IMG/VR virus record: IMGVR_UViG_3300046376_000051
Span: 1-45,639 of that record
Length of the DNA stretch: 45,639 nt
From: a virus
Direction: 5' to 3' (one strand)
In this document: positions 19,805 to 28,178 of the stretch, piece after piece
How positions within the stretch are numbered: the first letter of the stretch is position 1
Layout: each line of letters starts with the position of its first letter
Program-made: the position numbers and the translations under genes
Notes under the pieces: model-generated
Databases searched by the model: none
What the model saw: only the letters and a program-made list of their open reading frames with translations
Told to the model about the DNA's origin: nothing

Positions 19805-21250
19805 ATGGCCAACTTTCTCTCGCGGATCTTCCGCCCTCTGCTCAAAGCGGCAGAGGGCGAAGTCCGTCAAGGTCCATACTATCTGCCAGTGACGGGCGGC
19901 TGGTTGCCTGCCGACGCGCCGTGGAATTGGTGGCAGACCGGCTACATTCCATCGACCGGATTCGACGGCTCGGCGATGGTCGAGGCGTGCCTTGCGGCCT
20001 ATTCGCAGACGGTCGCGATGTGTCCGGGCGATCACTGGAAACTCAACGACAAGGCCGGTCGCGACCGCGTCACCACGTCGGCGCTGTCGCGGATCTTGCG
20101 TTCGCCGAACGCCTACCAGTCGCCGTCCGACTTCATGCTGAACCTGACGCGCTCGCTCTACGCGGACGGCAATGCGTATGCTTTGGCGCTGCGCAACGAC
20201 CGCTATGAGATCGACGAGCTGCATCTGATGGACCCGCGCCAGAGCGGTCCACAGGTCGCCGTGACCGGCGACGTGTTCTATTATCTCGGCGGCAATGCCG
20301 TGATCGACCAACAGGTCAAAGAGACCTTGCTCGTGCCGCAGCGCGACGTGCTGCACGTTCGCCTGAACTCGACGCAACGCCGATACCCGTTCCCGCTGGT
20401 GGGCGACACGCCACTCGGTGCCGCGCTGCAGGATGTTGCGCTGTCGAACGCGATGACCGCGCAGCAAATCCAGTTCTACATGAACCAAGCGCGGCCGAGC
20501 GCGGTGCTGACCACCGATCTGATCCTCGACAAGGACCAAGTCCAATTCGTTCGTGACCGTTGGGATGAGCAGTCGAAAGGTCTGAAGGCTGGCGGCACGC
20601 CGATCCTGACCGGCGGTCTCAAGCCGATGATGCTGTCAAATGGCAGCAAGGACGGCGAGCTGGCCGATGTCATGAAGATGAGCGAGCAGCGCATCGCGCT
20701 GGCGTTCCGGGTGCCGCTGCAGATCCTTGGCATCGGCGGCACGCCATTCGGATCGACCGAGCTGTTGATGCAGTCGTGGATCGCGTCCGGTCTCGGCTTT
20801 GCGCTCAACCACATCGAGGACGCCTTCGGCCTGCTGTTCGCGCTCAAGGGCCAGCCCGACGAGTATGTCGAGTTCGACACCAAGGCATTGTTGCGCAGCG
20901 CATTCAACGTGCGGATCGCGGCGCTCGCGCAGGCGGTGCAGGGCGGCATCATGGCCCCGAACGAAGCCCGCGCCGAAGAGAGCTTGGCCGCCGTGAAATT
21001 CGGCGACGAGCCTCGCGTCCAACAACAGGTCGTGCCGCTGAGCGCCGCCGCTGCGATTCCGGCCGCGCCGGGCTCTCCGGGATCTCCAACTCAACCGGGC
21101 GCACCGAGGCCGCCGGGCACTGTAGAGCCGCCGCCGGAAAAGCCGCCAGAGGACAAGCCCATTTCGGCGAAGGACTACAGCGATGTCGTTGCATTCGAAC
21201 TCCGAAACATCCTTGCACGCGCCGACCATCATGACCGAAGCCACGCTTGA
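19805..21250 (+). CDS. HK97-family portal protein
   Basis: 481 residues. Typical portal signatures: VEACLAAYSQTVAMCPGDHWKL, TTSALSRILRSPNAYQSPSDFM, LTRSLYADGNAYALALRNDR, NAMTAQQIQFYMNQARPSAVL and RVPLQILGIGGTPFGSTE. Twelve copies form the ring at the head vertex through which DNA passes. The C-terminal about 55 residues are a Pro/Gly-rich tail (AAIPAAPGSPGSPTQPGAP). In most HK97-like phages the portal precedes the protease and capsid; here it follows them. Confidence 0.93.
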   Translation: MANFLSRIFRPLLKAAEGEVRQGPYYLPVTGGWLPADAPWNWWQTGYIPSTGFDGSAMVEACLAAYSQTVAMCPGDHWKLNDKAGRDRVTTSALSRILRSPNAYQSPSDFMLNLTRSLYADGNAYALALRNDRYEIDELHLMDPRQSGPQVAVTGDVFYYLGGNAVIDQQVKETLLVPQRDVLHVRLNSTQRRYPFPLVGDTPLGAALQDVALSNAMTAQQIQFYMNQARPSAVLTTDLILDKDQVQFVRDRWDEQSKGLKAGGTPILTGGLKPMMLSNGSKDGELADVMKMSEQRIALAFRVPLQILGIGGTPFGSTELLMQSWIASGLGFALNHIEDAFGLLFALKGQPDEYVEFDTKALLRSAFNVRIAALAQAVQGGIMAPNEARAEESLAAVKFGDEPRVQQQVVPLSAAAAIPAAPGSPGSPTQPGAPRPPGTVEPPPEKPPEDKPISAKDYSDVVAFELRNILARADHHDRSHA

Positions 21251-22685
21251 CGCACTGCGCGACGCGCTCGGTCAGGTGATCTCGTCCCACCGCAAGCAGT
21301 GGGCGCGCGAGCATGAGCTGATGGAGGCGCAGGGGCGTGCGACGATTGCGGAGCTGCGGGCGCAGATCACCGAGATGAAATCGGTGCTGGACAATTTGGT
21401 GCGCGAGAAGCTGGCCTCGTTGCGCGACGGAGCGCCGGGCGACAAAGGCGACAAGGGCGACAAGGGCGATCCCGGTGATCGCGGCGAGCAGGGCCTGATC
21501 GGCGTTCCCGGCAAGGACGGCGAGCCCGGACCGGCAGGCGAACGCGGCGAGCCCGGTCTGCCCGGCGAGATTGGCAAGCAGGGTGAGCCCGGCCTGCCCG
21601 GCGAGCGCGGTGAGCAGGGCCTCATTGGCAACGACGGCGAGCCCGGTGCAGTCGGAGAGAAGGGCGACAAGGGCGAGGCCGGTGACCGTGGCGAACGCGG
21701 CGAGAAGGGCGAGCAAGGTCTGCCCGGTATGCACGGCAAGGATGGCGAGCCCGGCCCGATGGGTCTCAAGGGCGATTCCGGAGAACGCGGCGAGCGCGGT
21801 GAGCAGGGCGTATCCGGTCTTCACGGCAAGGACGGTGAGCCCGGACCGATGGGTCTCAAGGGTGATCGTGGCGAGCGCGGTGAGCGCGGCCTGCAAGGCA
21901 TTCCCGGCCAGATCGGCAAGCAAGGCGAGCCCGGCCCACGCGGCGAGAAGGGCGAACCGGGTCTGAGTGTCAAGGGCGATCCCGGCGACCGTGGTGAACG
22001 TGGCGAGCGCGGTGAGAAGGGTGACCGGGGCGAGCCGGGTCTGTCGATCAAGGGCGAGCGTGGCGAACGTGGCGAGCGCGGGCTGCAGGGTGAGCCCGGC
22101 AAGATGGGCTTGCGTGGCGAGGCTGGCGTGCCCGGTGCGCGTGGTGATTCCGGACCGGCCGGTGAGCGTGGCGAGCGCGGCCTGATGGGAGCGCTGCCGC
22201 GCGTCAAGGTCTGGGAGCCCGGCGTCCACTACACCAACGACGTCGCGACCGCTGACGGTGCGACCTATCAGGCACTGCGCGACACGGCGGAACGTCCGGG
22301 CCAGAGCAAGGACTGGGTCTGTCTCGCGCGTGCGGGGTTGGACGGCGGTGCGGTTGATGTGCGCGGCCTGTTCAGCGAGACCGAGACCTACAAGAAGCTC
22401 GACATCGTCGCGCTCAACGGCGGCTCGTTCATTGCCAAGAAGGACAATCCGGGACCATGCCCCGGCGCTGGCTGGCAACTGATCGCGAGCCAAGGCAAGA
22501 GCGGCCAGAAGGGCGAGCGTGGCGAACGCGGGCTGCAGGGCCTGCGCGGCGAGGATGGGCTGATCGCCAAATGGCAGATCGACCGCGCCAACTACATCGC
22601 GGTGCCGGTCACGTCGGACGGTCGCGAAGGCGAGCCGCTGTATCTGCGAGAATTCTTCGATCAATTTCACCTTGAGGCGAGGTGA
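21231..22685 (+). CDS. Collagen-like protein with carbohydrate-binding-like modules
   Basis: 484 residues from the ATG inside the portal end (20-base overlap). A helical head (residues about 1-65) precedes an uninterrupted Gly-X-Y region (about 67-320) rich in GEK/GER/GDK, GEPG and GEQG triplets that should form a triple helix. Two similar modules follow (VWEPGVHYTNDVATADGATY...; LDIVALNGGSFIAKKDN...), resembling chitinase-type carbohydrate-binding domains, then a short second GXY block and a beta tail. It is probably a trimeric virion fibre. Placement after the portal suggests a head or neck fibre that sticks to surfaces (inference). Confidence 0.8.
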   Translation: MTEATLDALRDALGQVISSHRKQWAREHELMEAQGRATIAELRAQITEMKSVLDNLVREKLASLRDGAPGDKGDKGDKGDPGDRGEQGLIGVPGKDGEPGPAGERGEPGLPGEIGKQGEPGLPGERGEQGLIGNDGEPGAVGEKGDKGEAGDRGERGEKGEQGLPGMHGKDGEPGPMGLKGDSGERGERGEQGVSGLHGKDGEPGPMGLKGDRGERGERGLQGIPGQIGKQGEPGPRGEKGEPGLSVKGDPGDRGERGERGEKGDRGEPGLSIKGERGERGERGLQGEPGKMGLRGEAGVPGARGDSGPAGERGERGLMGALPRVKVWEPGVHYTNDVATADGATYQALRDTAERPGQSKDWVCLARAGLDGGAVDVRGLFSETETYKKLDIVALNGGSFIAKKDNPGPCPGAGWQLIASQGKSGQKGERGERGLQGLRGEDGLIAKWQIDRANYIAVPVTSDGREGEPLYLREFFDQFHLEAR

Positions 22686-22688
22686 GGC

Positions 22689-23312
22689 ATGGCTGACGTG
22701 ACCGTCAACGTCATAACGCCAGCGGACAGCTACTCGCTGATGACGTTGGACGAACTGAAGACCGCGCTGGGTGCGCCGACCGGCACCGATGTCAGTGACG
22801 CGCAGTGGCAATGGTTGATCGACACCAACTCGGCGACGATTGCGGAATTGTGCAACCGGGTGTTCGCCAAGGAGGAAGTCGAGGAGACGTGGCGCGATGT
22901 TCAGAACCAGCAGCGAATCTATCTGACGCATTTTCCAGTCGTTGCGTCTGACATCCAAAGCGTGACCACCAACGGCGGTGCTCGGCTCGACTATGAACTT
23001 GAGGAAACGTCCGGCAAGCTGCAGATCTTCACAGCTTTCCAAGAGCCCGTCGTCGTCCATTACACGGGCGGCTTCCTGTTGCCGGACGACGCGCCGCTGC
23101 CGCTCAAGCAGGCCACGGTGATGCTGGCGGCGTCGTGGAAAGCTCAGCTCGCAATGATTCAGGTGACCGGCGTTCGCATGATCGCGCACAAGGAAGCGCG
23201 CGTGATGTTTCACACGCCAGCCAACATCGCTCCCGGAGCTGGCGGCACGCATCCCGGCATTCCGCCCTCCGTCGATGCGATCCTCATGCAGTACACGCGG
23301 CTCTGGGTCTGA
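22689..23312 (+). CDS. Head-tail connector protein (gp6-like)
   Basis: 207 residues. The first third holds the DxxLKxxLG pattern (LDELKTALGAPTGTDVSDAQWQWLIDTNSATIAELCNR). The rest is the connector core with WRDV, a strand RIYLTHFPVVAS and the mid-sequence VVVHYTGGFLLPDDAPLPLKQA. This is characteristic of phiE125 gp8/HK97 gp6-type proteins that form the ring under the portal. It is followed by two further small head-completion genes. Confidence 0.8.
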   Translation: MADVTVNVITPADSYSLMTLDELKTALGAPTGTDVSDAQWQWLIDTNSATIAELCNRVFAKEEVEETWRDVQNQQRIYLTHFPVVASDIQSVTTNGGARLDYELEETSGKLQIFTAFQEPVVVHYTGGFLLPDDAPLPLKQATVMLAASWKAQLAMIQVTGVRMIAHKEARVMFHTPANIAPGAGGTHPGIPPSVDAILMQYTRLWV

Positions 23313-23313
23313 C

Positions 23314-23682
23314 GTGCCGTTCGAAGTCAAGGTCGAGGCCGACGCGACGTTGAAGCAGTTCGACGAACTGACGAAGAACATCGCGGGCCTTGAGCAGGAA
23401 ACCACGACCACTTTCCTCGCGTGGCAGAGCGAGGACATGCATCGCAAATTTCCGAAGGTCGAAGGCAGCGGGCTGTCAGTCGCGACCACGATCTATCCGC
23501 GCTCGCAATTGCGCCGAACCAAGAATCTCACGGGCGGCAAGTCGGTGCGACGCCGCTCGGTCATCGCGGCCGGTCGTCCAGCTCCCGGCGGCACGCATCG
23601 GCCGATCCTGCGGCCTGAACTGTTCGACAAATTGAAGGAGCGAATGATCGACATGGTCAAGGAAGCCTTCACATGGCAGTAG
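23314..23682 (+). CDS. HK97 gp10-like / head-tail joining protein
   Basis: 122 residues from a GTG right after the connector stop. Begins PFEVKVEADATLKQFDELTKN, has a conserved-looking helix then a basic segment (RSQLRRTKNLTGGKSVRRR), and ends with a helix (RMIDMVKEAFTWQ). This resembles HK97 gp10 neck proteins in size, position and layout (inference). It overlaps the next gene by 10 bases. Confidence 0.55.
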   Translation: MPFEVKVEADATLKQFDELTKNIAGLEQETTTTFLAWQSEDMHRKFPKVEGSGLSVATTIYPRSQLRRTKNLTGGKSVRRRSVIAAGRPAPGGTHRPILRPELFDKLKERMIDMVKEAFTWQ

Positions 23683-24041
23683 ATTTTTCGACGCTCGTCT
23701 ATCTGCCGAACTTCGATATGTTCGCGCGCCCGATCACGGTGGTGCCGCTGGCGTCGCAGCCGGGAATGCCTGCCTACACCGCGCGCGGGATCTACGACAC
23801 GCGCCCCATCGACGTGCAGGCGGAAGACGGCTCCATCGTCTCCGACCAGCAGACCATCCTCGATGTGCGCGATGTTGAATTCGGCATGGTGCCGGAACAG
23901 CTCGATCAAATATCGATTCCGTATGACGCGGCCAGCAACAGTCCGGATCTCGGCACGTTTGAAGTCACCAACACCGAGAGCAACGGCGGCGGCGAAACCA
24001 CGCTGGTGATCCGCAAGGTCATGACATCGAGGCCGTCATGA
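23673..24041 (+). CDS. Head-tail joining / neck protein
   Basis: 122 residues, beta-rich (ARPITVVPLASQPGMPAYTARGIYD; IDVQAEDGSIVSDQQTILDV), with an acidic middle. The IYDTRP...VQAEDGSIVSDQQTILDVR segment fits the short beta-barrel head-tail joining proteins that sit here in Mu-like and HK97-like phages. Family not certain. Coupled at both ends. Confidence 0.6.
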   Translation: MAVDFSTLVYLPNFDMFARPITVVPLASQPGMPAYTARGIYDTRPIDVQAEDGSIVSDQQTILDVRDVEFGMVPEQLDQISIPYDAASNSPDLGTFEVTNTESNGGGETTLVIRKVMTSRPS

Positions 24042-24757
24042 CCGCCCCATCAGGAATCGCCCGCGCGCCAAGAGTGCAGCCGCCTCCGACCATCACCGAG
24101 GTGCAGAGCTATAGCTGGGTCATCCGCGATATGTTTCTCGACCGGCTGATGCTGGCTCCGTTCTTTAGCAACTTCACGCCGCGCAAGAACAAGGCGCTGC
24201 AGATCATGACGGCGAGCATTCCCTATCTCGGGGTCTACTTCGTCAATGAGGACATGAGCCCGGACGGCGATCTGAACGCAGGCGAGATCCGCTTCACTCA
24301 TTATCTCAAACTTGGTTTCTCGGTCATCGTCATCAACAACGACCCTGTCGCATGCGAGGCCAAGCTCGATCAGGCGTTCTGGGCGATCATGAACACGCTG
24401 TGGCGTGATCCGTATCTGACCAACCTGATCGACACACGACGCTATCCCGGCGGCGTCGGCAACCCGGACAATGTGCGGATCGAGGGCGTCTCGCGCGGCA
24501 CGCGGCGGCATCTCTTCGGCAACGCTGGGCTCAACAACGAAACGCCCATCGGCGAGATGCAGTACGAGGCGACGGTCAAGTACAGCGCCGACTACGCGCC
24601 CGTGATCACCGACAACTTCCTGCAGCTCAGCGTGCGGACCGGCGTCAAGCCCGGCGACACGCCGGATGAAATGGCCGCGCGTCCGCAAACCGGCGCGGAA
24701 TACACGTTCGAACCATACCCACCGCCAGCACCGCAACCACTTGAGCAGGAGGAATGA
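24038..24757 (+). CDS. Tail completion/terminator-like protein
   Basis: 239 residues. ATGA overlap with the gene before. Position between neck proteins and the sheath is that of tail terminator/completion proteins. It contains SWVIRDMFLDRLMLAPFF, IPYLGVYFVNEDMSPDGDL and LKLGFSVIVINNDP. The beta-hairpin plus helix character fits a terminator, but no diagnostic motif is visible. The Pro-rich C-terminus (PYPPPAPQPLEQEE) is likely flexible. Confidence 0.55.
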   Translation: MTAPSGIARAPRVQPPPTITEVQSYSWVIRDMFLDRLMLAPFFSNFTPRKNKALQIMTASIPYLGVYFVNEDMSPDGDLNAGEIRFTHYLKLGFSVIVINNDPVACEAKLDQAFWAIMNTLWRDPYLTNLIDTRRYPGGVGNPDNVRIEGVSRGTRRHLFGNAGLNNETPIGEMQYEATVKYSADYAPVITDNFLQLSVRTGVKPGDTPDEMAARPQTGAEYTFEPYPPPAPQPLEQEE

Positions 24758-24759
24758 CC

Positions 24760-25446
24760 ATGGTCGATGTGAGGACCGAGACCAAGACCAACCACAATTC
24801 CAAGCCCGTCAATCCGCGCACCGCCATTCGCGAGGCGCGTCAGCGTCGGCTGCGGCTTGTCTCTGCTGGCAAGAACGAGACCGTCAAGGTCTATGCCGCC
24901 ACTGAAATGTTGCGATCAGTGCTGCGCCATCCGGCCCACGGCACGCGCTTCCGCCAAGAACTCGATCAGCCGGTTGAGTGGCCCAACGACAGCTTCACCA
25001 AGCGCCGCATCGCGGACGGCTCGGTGCGGACCGATGGTCCGGCGCAGCACCGTCCAGAGCTGGTGCAAGATGAAACGCTCAATCCGCGTCAGCACGCTGT
25101 TGCCGTCGCAGGCGCTCGCGTGGTGGTCGATAACGCCAAGACGACGTTGCGGCTCGCCTCCCTCTCCCCGAACACCGCCGTCGCCGGATCGGCAGCGGAC
25201 ATCGTGATGGCGTGCATCGGCACCGGGTTCACCAAGGAAACGGTCATCAAATTTGGTGACTACGACGAGCCGACCACGTTCGTCTCCGCGACCGAGGTGA
25301 CGACCGGAGTGAAGCCGTCGCTCTTCATCAACCCCGATACCGTGCCGGTGCTGGTGCATACCGGGAGCCTCTCTTCGGAGCCGCTCGACTTCACCTTCAC
25401 CGAGCCCGCAGTGAAGGCGAAGGCACCAAAGCCGTCTGCGGCCTGA
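24760..25446 (+). CDS. Virion protein with Ig-like (IPT/TIG-like) domain
   Basis: 228 residues from the second of two ATGs, which has AGGAGG seven bases upstream. The first half is basic and helical (RTAIREARQRRLRLVS, FRQELDQPVEWPNDSFTKRR). The C-terminal half has the pattern of an IPT/TIG Ig-like domain: LASLSPNTAVAGSAADIVM, GTGFTKETVIKFGDYDEPT, then TVPVLVHTGSLSSEPLDF. Such domains decorate phage capsids and tails and bind host surfaces weakly. Located directly before the sheath. Confidence 0.65.
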   Translation: MVDVRTETKTNHNSKPVNPRTAIREARQRRLRLVSAGKNETVKVYAATEMLRSVLRHPAHGTRFRQELDQPVEWPNDSFTKRRIADGSVRTDGPAQHRPELVQDETLNPRQHAVAVAGARVVVDNAKTTLRLASLSPNTAVAGSAADIVMACIGTGFTKETVIKFGDYDEPTTFVSATEVTTGVKPSLFINPDTVPVLVHTGSLSSEPLDFTFTEPAVKAKAPKPSAA

Positions 25447-25529
25447 GAAGGCAACTCAACTTTCAAAAAAGGAAACCCGTGGATCGCAGCGCGCCCGATG
25501 GCGTGGTCTGCAAATGAGGAGTCATGACC

Positions 25530-27104
25530 ATGCCTATCAGCTTTTCACAAATTCCTGCCGACTGGCGCTTGCCGCTGTACTGGGTCGAAGTCGATCCGTC
25601 GAAGGCTGGACTGTGGACGATCCACCAGCCCGCGCTGCTCGTCGGCATCATGACGGCAGACGGCGTGGCTGAACCCGATGTTGCGATTCCGATTGGGACG
25701 CAGGCGCAGGCTGACAAGCAATTCGGTCAGGGCTCGCATCTGGCGAATATGTTTGCCGCGTTTTTCCGCAACAACTTCGCCAATGAAGTCTGGGGGCTTC
25801 CGGCGGCGGAGCCGACGACCGGGACCGCTGCAACGGGCACCATCACGGTGACGCTGGACGCGGGCGGCCACGATGCTGGCACCATCGATCTCTACATCGC
25901 GGGCCAGCATGTGCCGGTGAATATCGGGGCGAGCGACAGCGTAGACTCGATTCACACCGCGATTGCGGCGGCGATCAACGAGAACTTCGACTTGCCGGTC
26001 ACGGCGGTTGGTAGCGCGACCGAAGTGACGCTGACGTGCAACTGGAAGGGCACCAGCGGCAACGACATCACCATGCTCGACAGCTACTACGGTCGCATGG
26101 GCTCTCAGGAGCTGCCGACCGGCGTCACCATCGCCTATAGCACCTTGGGGATGTTGTCGGGCGGTGCCAGCGTGCCGATCTTCGACACCGCGATCTCCAA
26201 TCTCGGCGAGCGCATCTTCGAATATGTGGCGATGCCGTTCACCGACTCGACATCGCTGCTGGCGTGGGAAACCGAATACGGCTTCACCGACACCGGGCGC
26301 TGGGGCTGGATGCGGCAATTGTTTGGCCACATCTTCTCGATCAAGCGAGGCGACTATCCGAGCCTGCTCACCTTTGGCGAGACCCGCAACAACGGCGTCA
26401 CCTCGATCATGGGTGTCGAGCTGGCCTCACCGACGCCGGTCTATGAATGGGCCGCCGCCTACACTGCGAAGGCGCAGCGTGGGTTGATCAATGATCCGGC
26501 GCGACCGCTGCAGACGCTTGAACTGACTGGCGTGCTGCCCGCGCCGCTGCATCAGCGTTTCAACCGGCCGGAACTGAACGCGCTGGCTGGCTCCGGAATC
26601 GCAACGCAGGAAACCGACGCCAACTCGGTGCCGATGATCCTGCGGGAAACCACGACCTACCAGCTCAATCTCTATGGTCAGGGCGACGACGCCTACGAGC
26701 TGGTGACGACGCTGGCGACGCTGGCGCGGTTGCTGCGCAATCAGAAGCAGGCGATCACGTCGGCCTTCCCGCGCCACAAGCTGGCCGACGACGGCACGCG
26801 CTTCGGTCCCGGTCAGGCCATCGTCACGCCCGGCCTGATCAAGGCGGAGCTGGTCGCCGAGTATCGCGTCGATATGTTCAACGGGCTGGTCGAGAACATC
26901 GCGGCGTTCAAGGCCAACCTGATCGTCGAGCGCGATCCGAACAATCCGAACCGGGTCAACGTGCTGTATCCGCCGGATCTGATCAATCAGCTTCGCGTCT
27001 TTGCCGTGCTGGCGCAATTCCGGCTGCAATACGACCGGGGCGTCGATTCGCTCATCACCAGCGCCGGTTCTGGCACCCAGATTGCGGCAGGCGGCGGCGC
27101 ATAA
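25530..27104 (+). CDS. Contractile tail sheath protein (Mu gpL family)
   Basis: 524 residues from the ATG eight bases after GAGGAG (an ATG six bases earlier is too close). Mu gpL-type signatures: PADWRLPLYWVEVDPSKAG at the start, FGQGSHLANMFAAFFRNN, then SVDSIHTAIAAAINENFD, GTSGNDITMLD and a C-terminal domain with LRVFAVLAQFRLQY. About 20 % of the chain is a loop domain typical of sheath proteins. Sheath subunits contract to drive the tube into the cell, so the virion has a contractile tail. Followed directly by the tube gene. Confidence 0.92.
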   Translation: MPISFSQIPADWRLPLYWVEVDPSKAGLWTIHQPALLVGIMTADGVAEPDVAIPIGTQAQADKQFGQGSHLANMFAAFFRNNFANEVWGLPAAEPTTGTAATGTITVTLDAGGHDAGTIDLYIAGQHVPVNIGASDSVDSIHTAIAAAINENFDLPVTAVGSATEVTLTCNWKGTSGNDITMLDSYYGRMGSQELPTGVTIAYSTLGMLSGGASVPIFDTAISNLGERIFEYVAMPFTDSTSLLAWETEYGFTDTGRWGWMRQLFGHIFSIKRGDYPSLLTFGETRNNGVTSIMGVELASPTPVYEWAAAYTAKAQRGLINDPARPLQTLELTGVLPAPLHQRFNRPELNALAGSGIATQETDANSVPMILRETTTYQLNLYGQGDDAYELVTTLATLARLLRNQKQAITSAFPRHKLADDGTRFGPGQAIVTPGLIKAELVAEYRVDMFNGLVENIAAFKANLIVERDPNNPNRVNVLYPPDLINQLRVFAVLAQFRLQYDRGVDSLITSAGSGTQIAAGGGA

Positions 27105-27147
27105 GCCCCCGTCGCTTCCTTTCCCCCGATTCAAACAGGAGTGAACA

Positions 27148-27564
27148 ATGGCCCAGAAATTTGCTGGCATCGCGTTTCTATTCGTGGCCGGTAACCAGCT
27201 TCGGTTGCGTGGCAACTTCACTGTGTCACCGTCGCCGGTTGAGCGCACCATGATCGCCGGACAGGACGGCGTCCACGGCTATCAGGAGCTGCCGCGCGTC
27301 CCCTTTATCGAAGGGGACATTTCGACCACGGCCGATCTGCAGCTCGAAAGCCTCGACGGCATGACCGATGTCAATGTCGTCGCACAGCTCGCCAACGGCT
27401 GGCAGTACAGCCTGATCGGCGCGACGTGCAAGGCAGCGCTTGAGGCCAACTCACGCGACGGTCAGGTGCGCGTGCGTTGGGAAGGTCTGTGGTGCGAGGA
27501 GATCCCGCTCGGCACCGGGCCGACGCTGACGGAGCAAGGCAACGTCGCGCTTGGTGGCCCGTAG
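27148..27564 (+). CDS. Tail tube protein (Mu gpM-like)
   Basis: 138 residues. QLRLRGNFTVSPSPVERTMIAGQDGVHGY then PRVPFIEGDISTT and LANGWQYSLIGATCKAALEAN are the marks of Mu gpM-type tail tube (Tail_tube family). It forms the inner tube through which DNA passes. AGGAGT precedes the ATG. It lies immediately after the sheath, as in Mu. Confidence 0.9.
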   Translation: MAQKFAGIAFLFVAGNQLRLRGNFTVSPSPVERTMIAGQDGVHGYQELPRVPFIEGDISTTADLQLESLDGMTDVNVVAQLANGWQYSLIGATCKAALEANSRDGQVRVRWEGLWCEEIPLGTGPTLTEQGNVALGGP

Positions 27565-27582
27565 GAATTTTGAAACAGGACA

Positions 27583-28017
27583 ATGGTGGAAGTAATGAAC
27601 AAGCAGAACAGGCGTGAGGGGTTTGTCAGCAATGCCGAGCCCATCGACGAGGCGACGACCGGCCCGGTGATCGACAACGATGAGCCGGTCGTACCCGTCC
27701 CGCCGGACCCGGAGCTAAAGGAAACGTGGCCGGTCAAGGTCAAGTTGCTGCACAAGAAGGTGCGCAACATGAAAGGCGAGATGGTCAACGAGCTGTCGTT
27801 TCGCGAGCCGACCGGCGGCGACATCAACCGCTATGGCAACCCGTGCCATGTCGATCAGAACGGCGATGTCATCATCCTCGACCGCAAGATGATCGTGATG
27901 ATGGCGGTGCTGTCCGGCATCCTGCAGCCGTTTCTGGAAGCGATGGACCCGCGTGATTACAATTCCTGCGCCTACAGGCTGCGCGGTTTTTTTATTCCAG
28001 ATCCGGCGGCTTGGTAG
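27583..28017 (+). CDS. Tail assembly chaperone, short form (Mu gp41-like)
   Basis: 144 residues: an acidic, Pro-rich start (DNDEPVVPVPPDPELKE), then VKVKLLHKKVRNMKGEMVNELSFREPTGGD, the core of the Mu gp41/tail assembly family, and a helix IVMMAVLSGILQPFLEAMDP. It binds the tape measure protein during tube assembly. Close to its end a run of seven T residues allows a -1 frameshift to make a longer form. Confidence 0.85.
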   Translation: MVEVMNKQNRREGFVSNAEPIDEATTGPVIDNDEPVVPVPPDPELKETWPVKVKLLHKKVRNMKGEMVNELSFREPTGGDINRYGNPCHVDQNGDVIILDRKMIVMMAVLSGILQPFLEAMDPRDYNSCAYRLRGFFIPDPAAW

Positions 28018-28178
28018 GGGACGAGCCGGTTCTGGATTGCTACCGGCTCGCCCGCTTCTATCACGTCTCGCCAACGATCTTCCTTGAGATGGGCATGACC
28101 GAGGTTCGCGTTCATCTGGAGCGGACCATCGATCTCGCACACATCATCAACCGGGAAAACTCTTCCGACGATGGCTGA
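27583..28178 (+). CDS. Tail assembly chaperone, -1 frameshift form
   Basis: Read in frame to base 27993, then one base back. The extension runs YSRSGGLVGDEPVLDCYRL and continues ARFYHVSPTIFLEMGMTE ... AHIINREN, ending at TGA 28176-28178, eight bases into the tape measure gene. Total 198 residues. The extension has the helical, Tyr/Leu-rich character of the chaperone GT extension and cannot be expressed from a start of its own. Short-plus-extended pairs are universal in long-tailed phages. Confidence 0.8.
27987..27993 (+). other. Programmed -1 ribosomal frameshift slippery site
   Basis: The frame reads GGT TTT TTT ATT, so the heptamer T-TTT-TTT is a perfect X-XXY-YYZ slip site, 22 bases before the zero-frame stop at 28015. 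The -1 frame is open from there to 28178. Confidence 0.85.

Noticed and set aside
17861-20545. An 894-codon open frame on the minus strand opposite the capsid and portal genes
   Set aside because: It is antisense to well-supported capsid and portal genes, is rich in Arg/His as expected from high-GC codon reversal, and shows no family pattern.
21430-22200. Tandem repeats that might be taken for a CRISPR array or minisatellite
   Set aside because: They are imperfect 9-base codon repeats encoding Gly-X-Y triplets, without constant repeats and unique spacers.
20949-23489. An 846-codon open frame on the minus strand opposite the collagen-like gene
   Set aside because: Its Leu/Ala-rich repeats are the reverse reading of Gly-X-Y codons; the plus-strand protein is clearly real.
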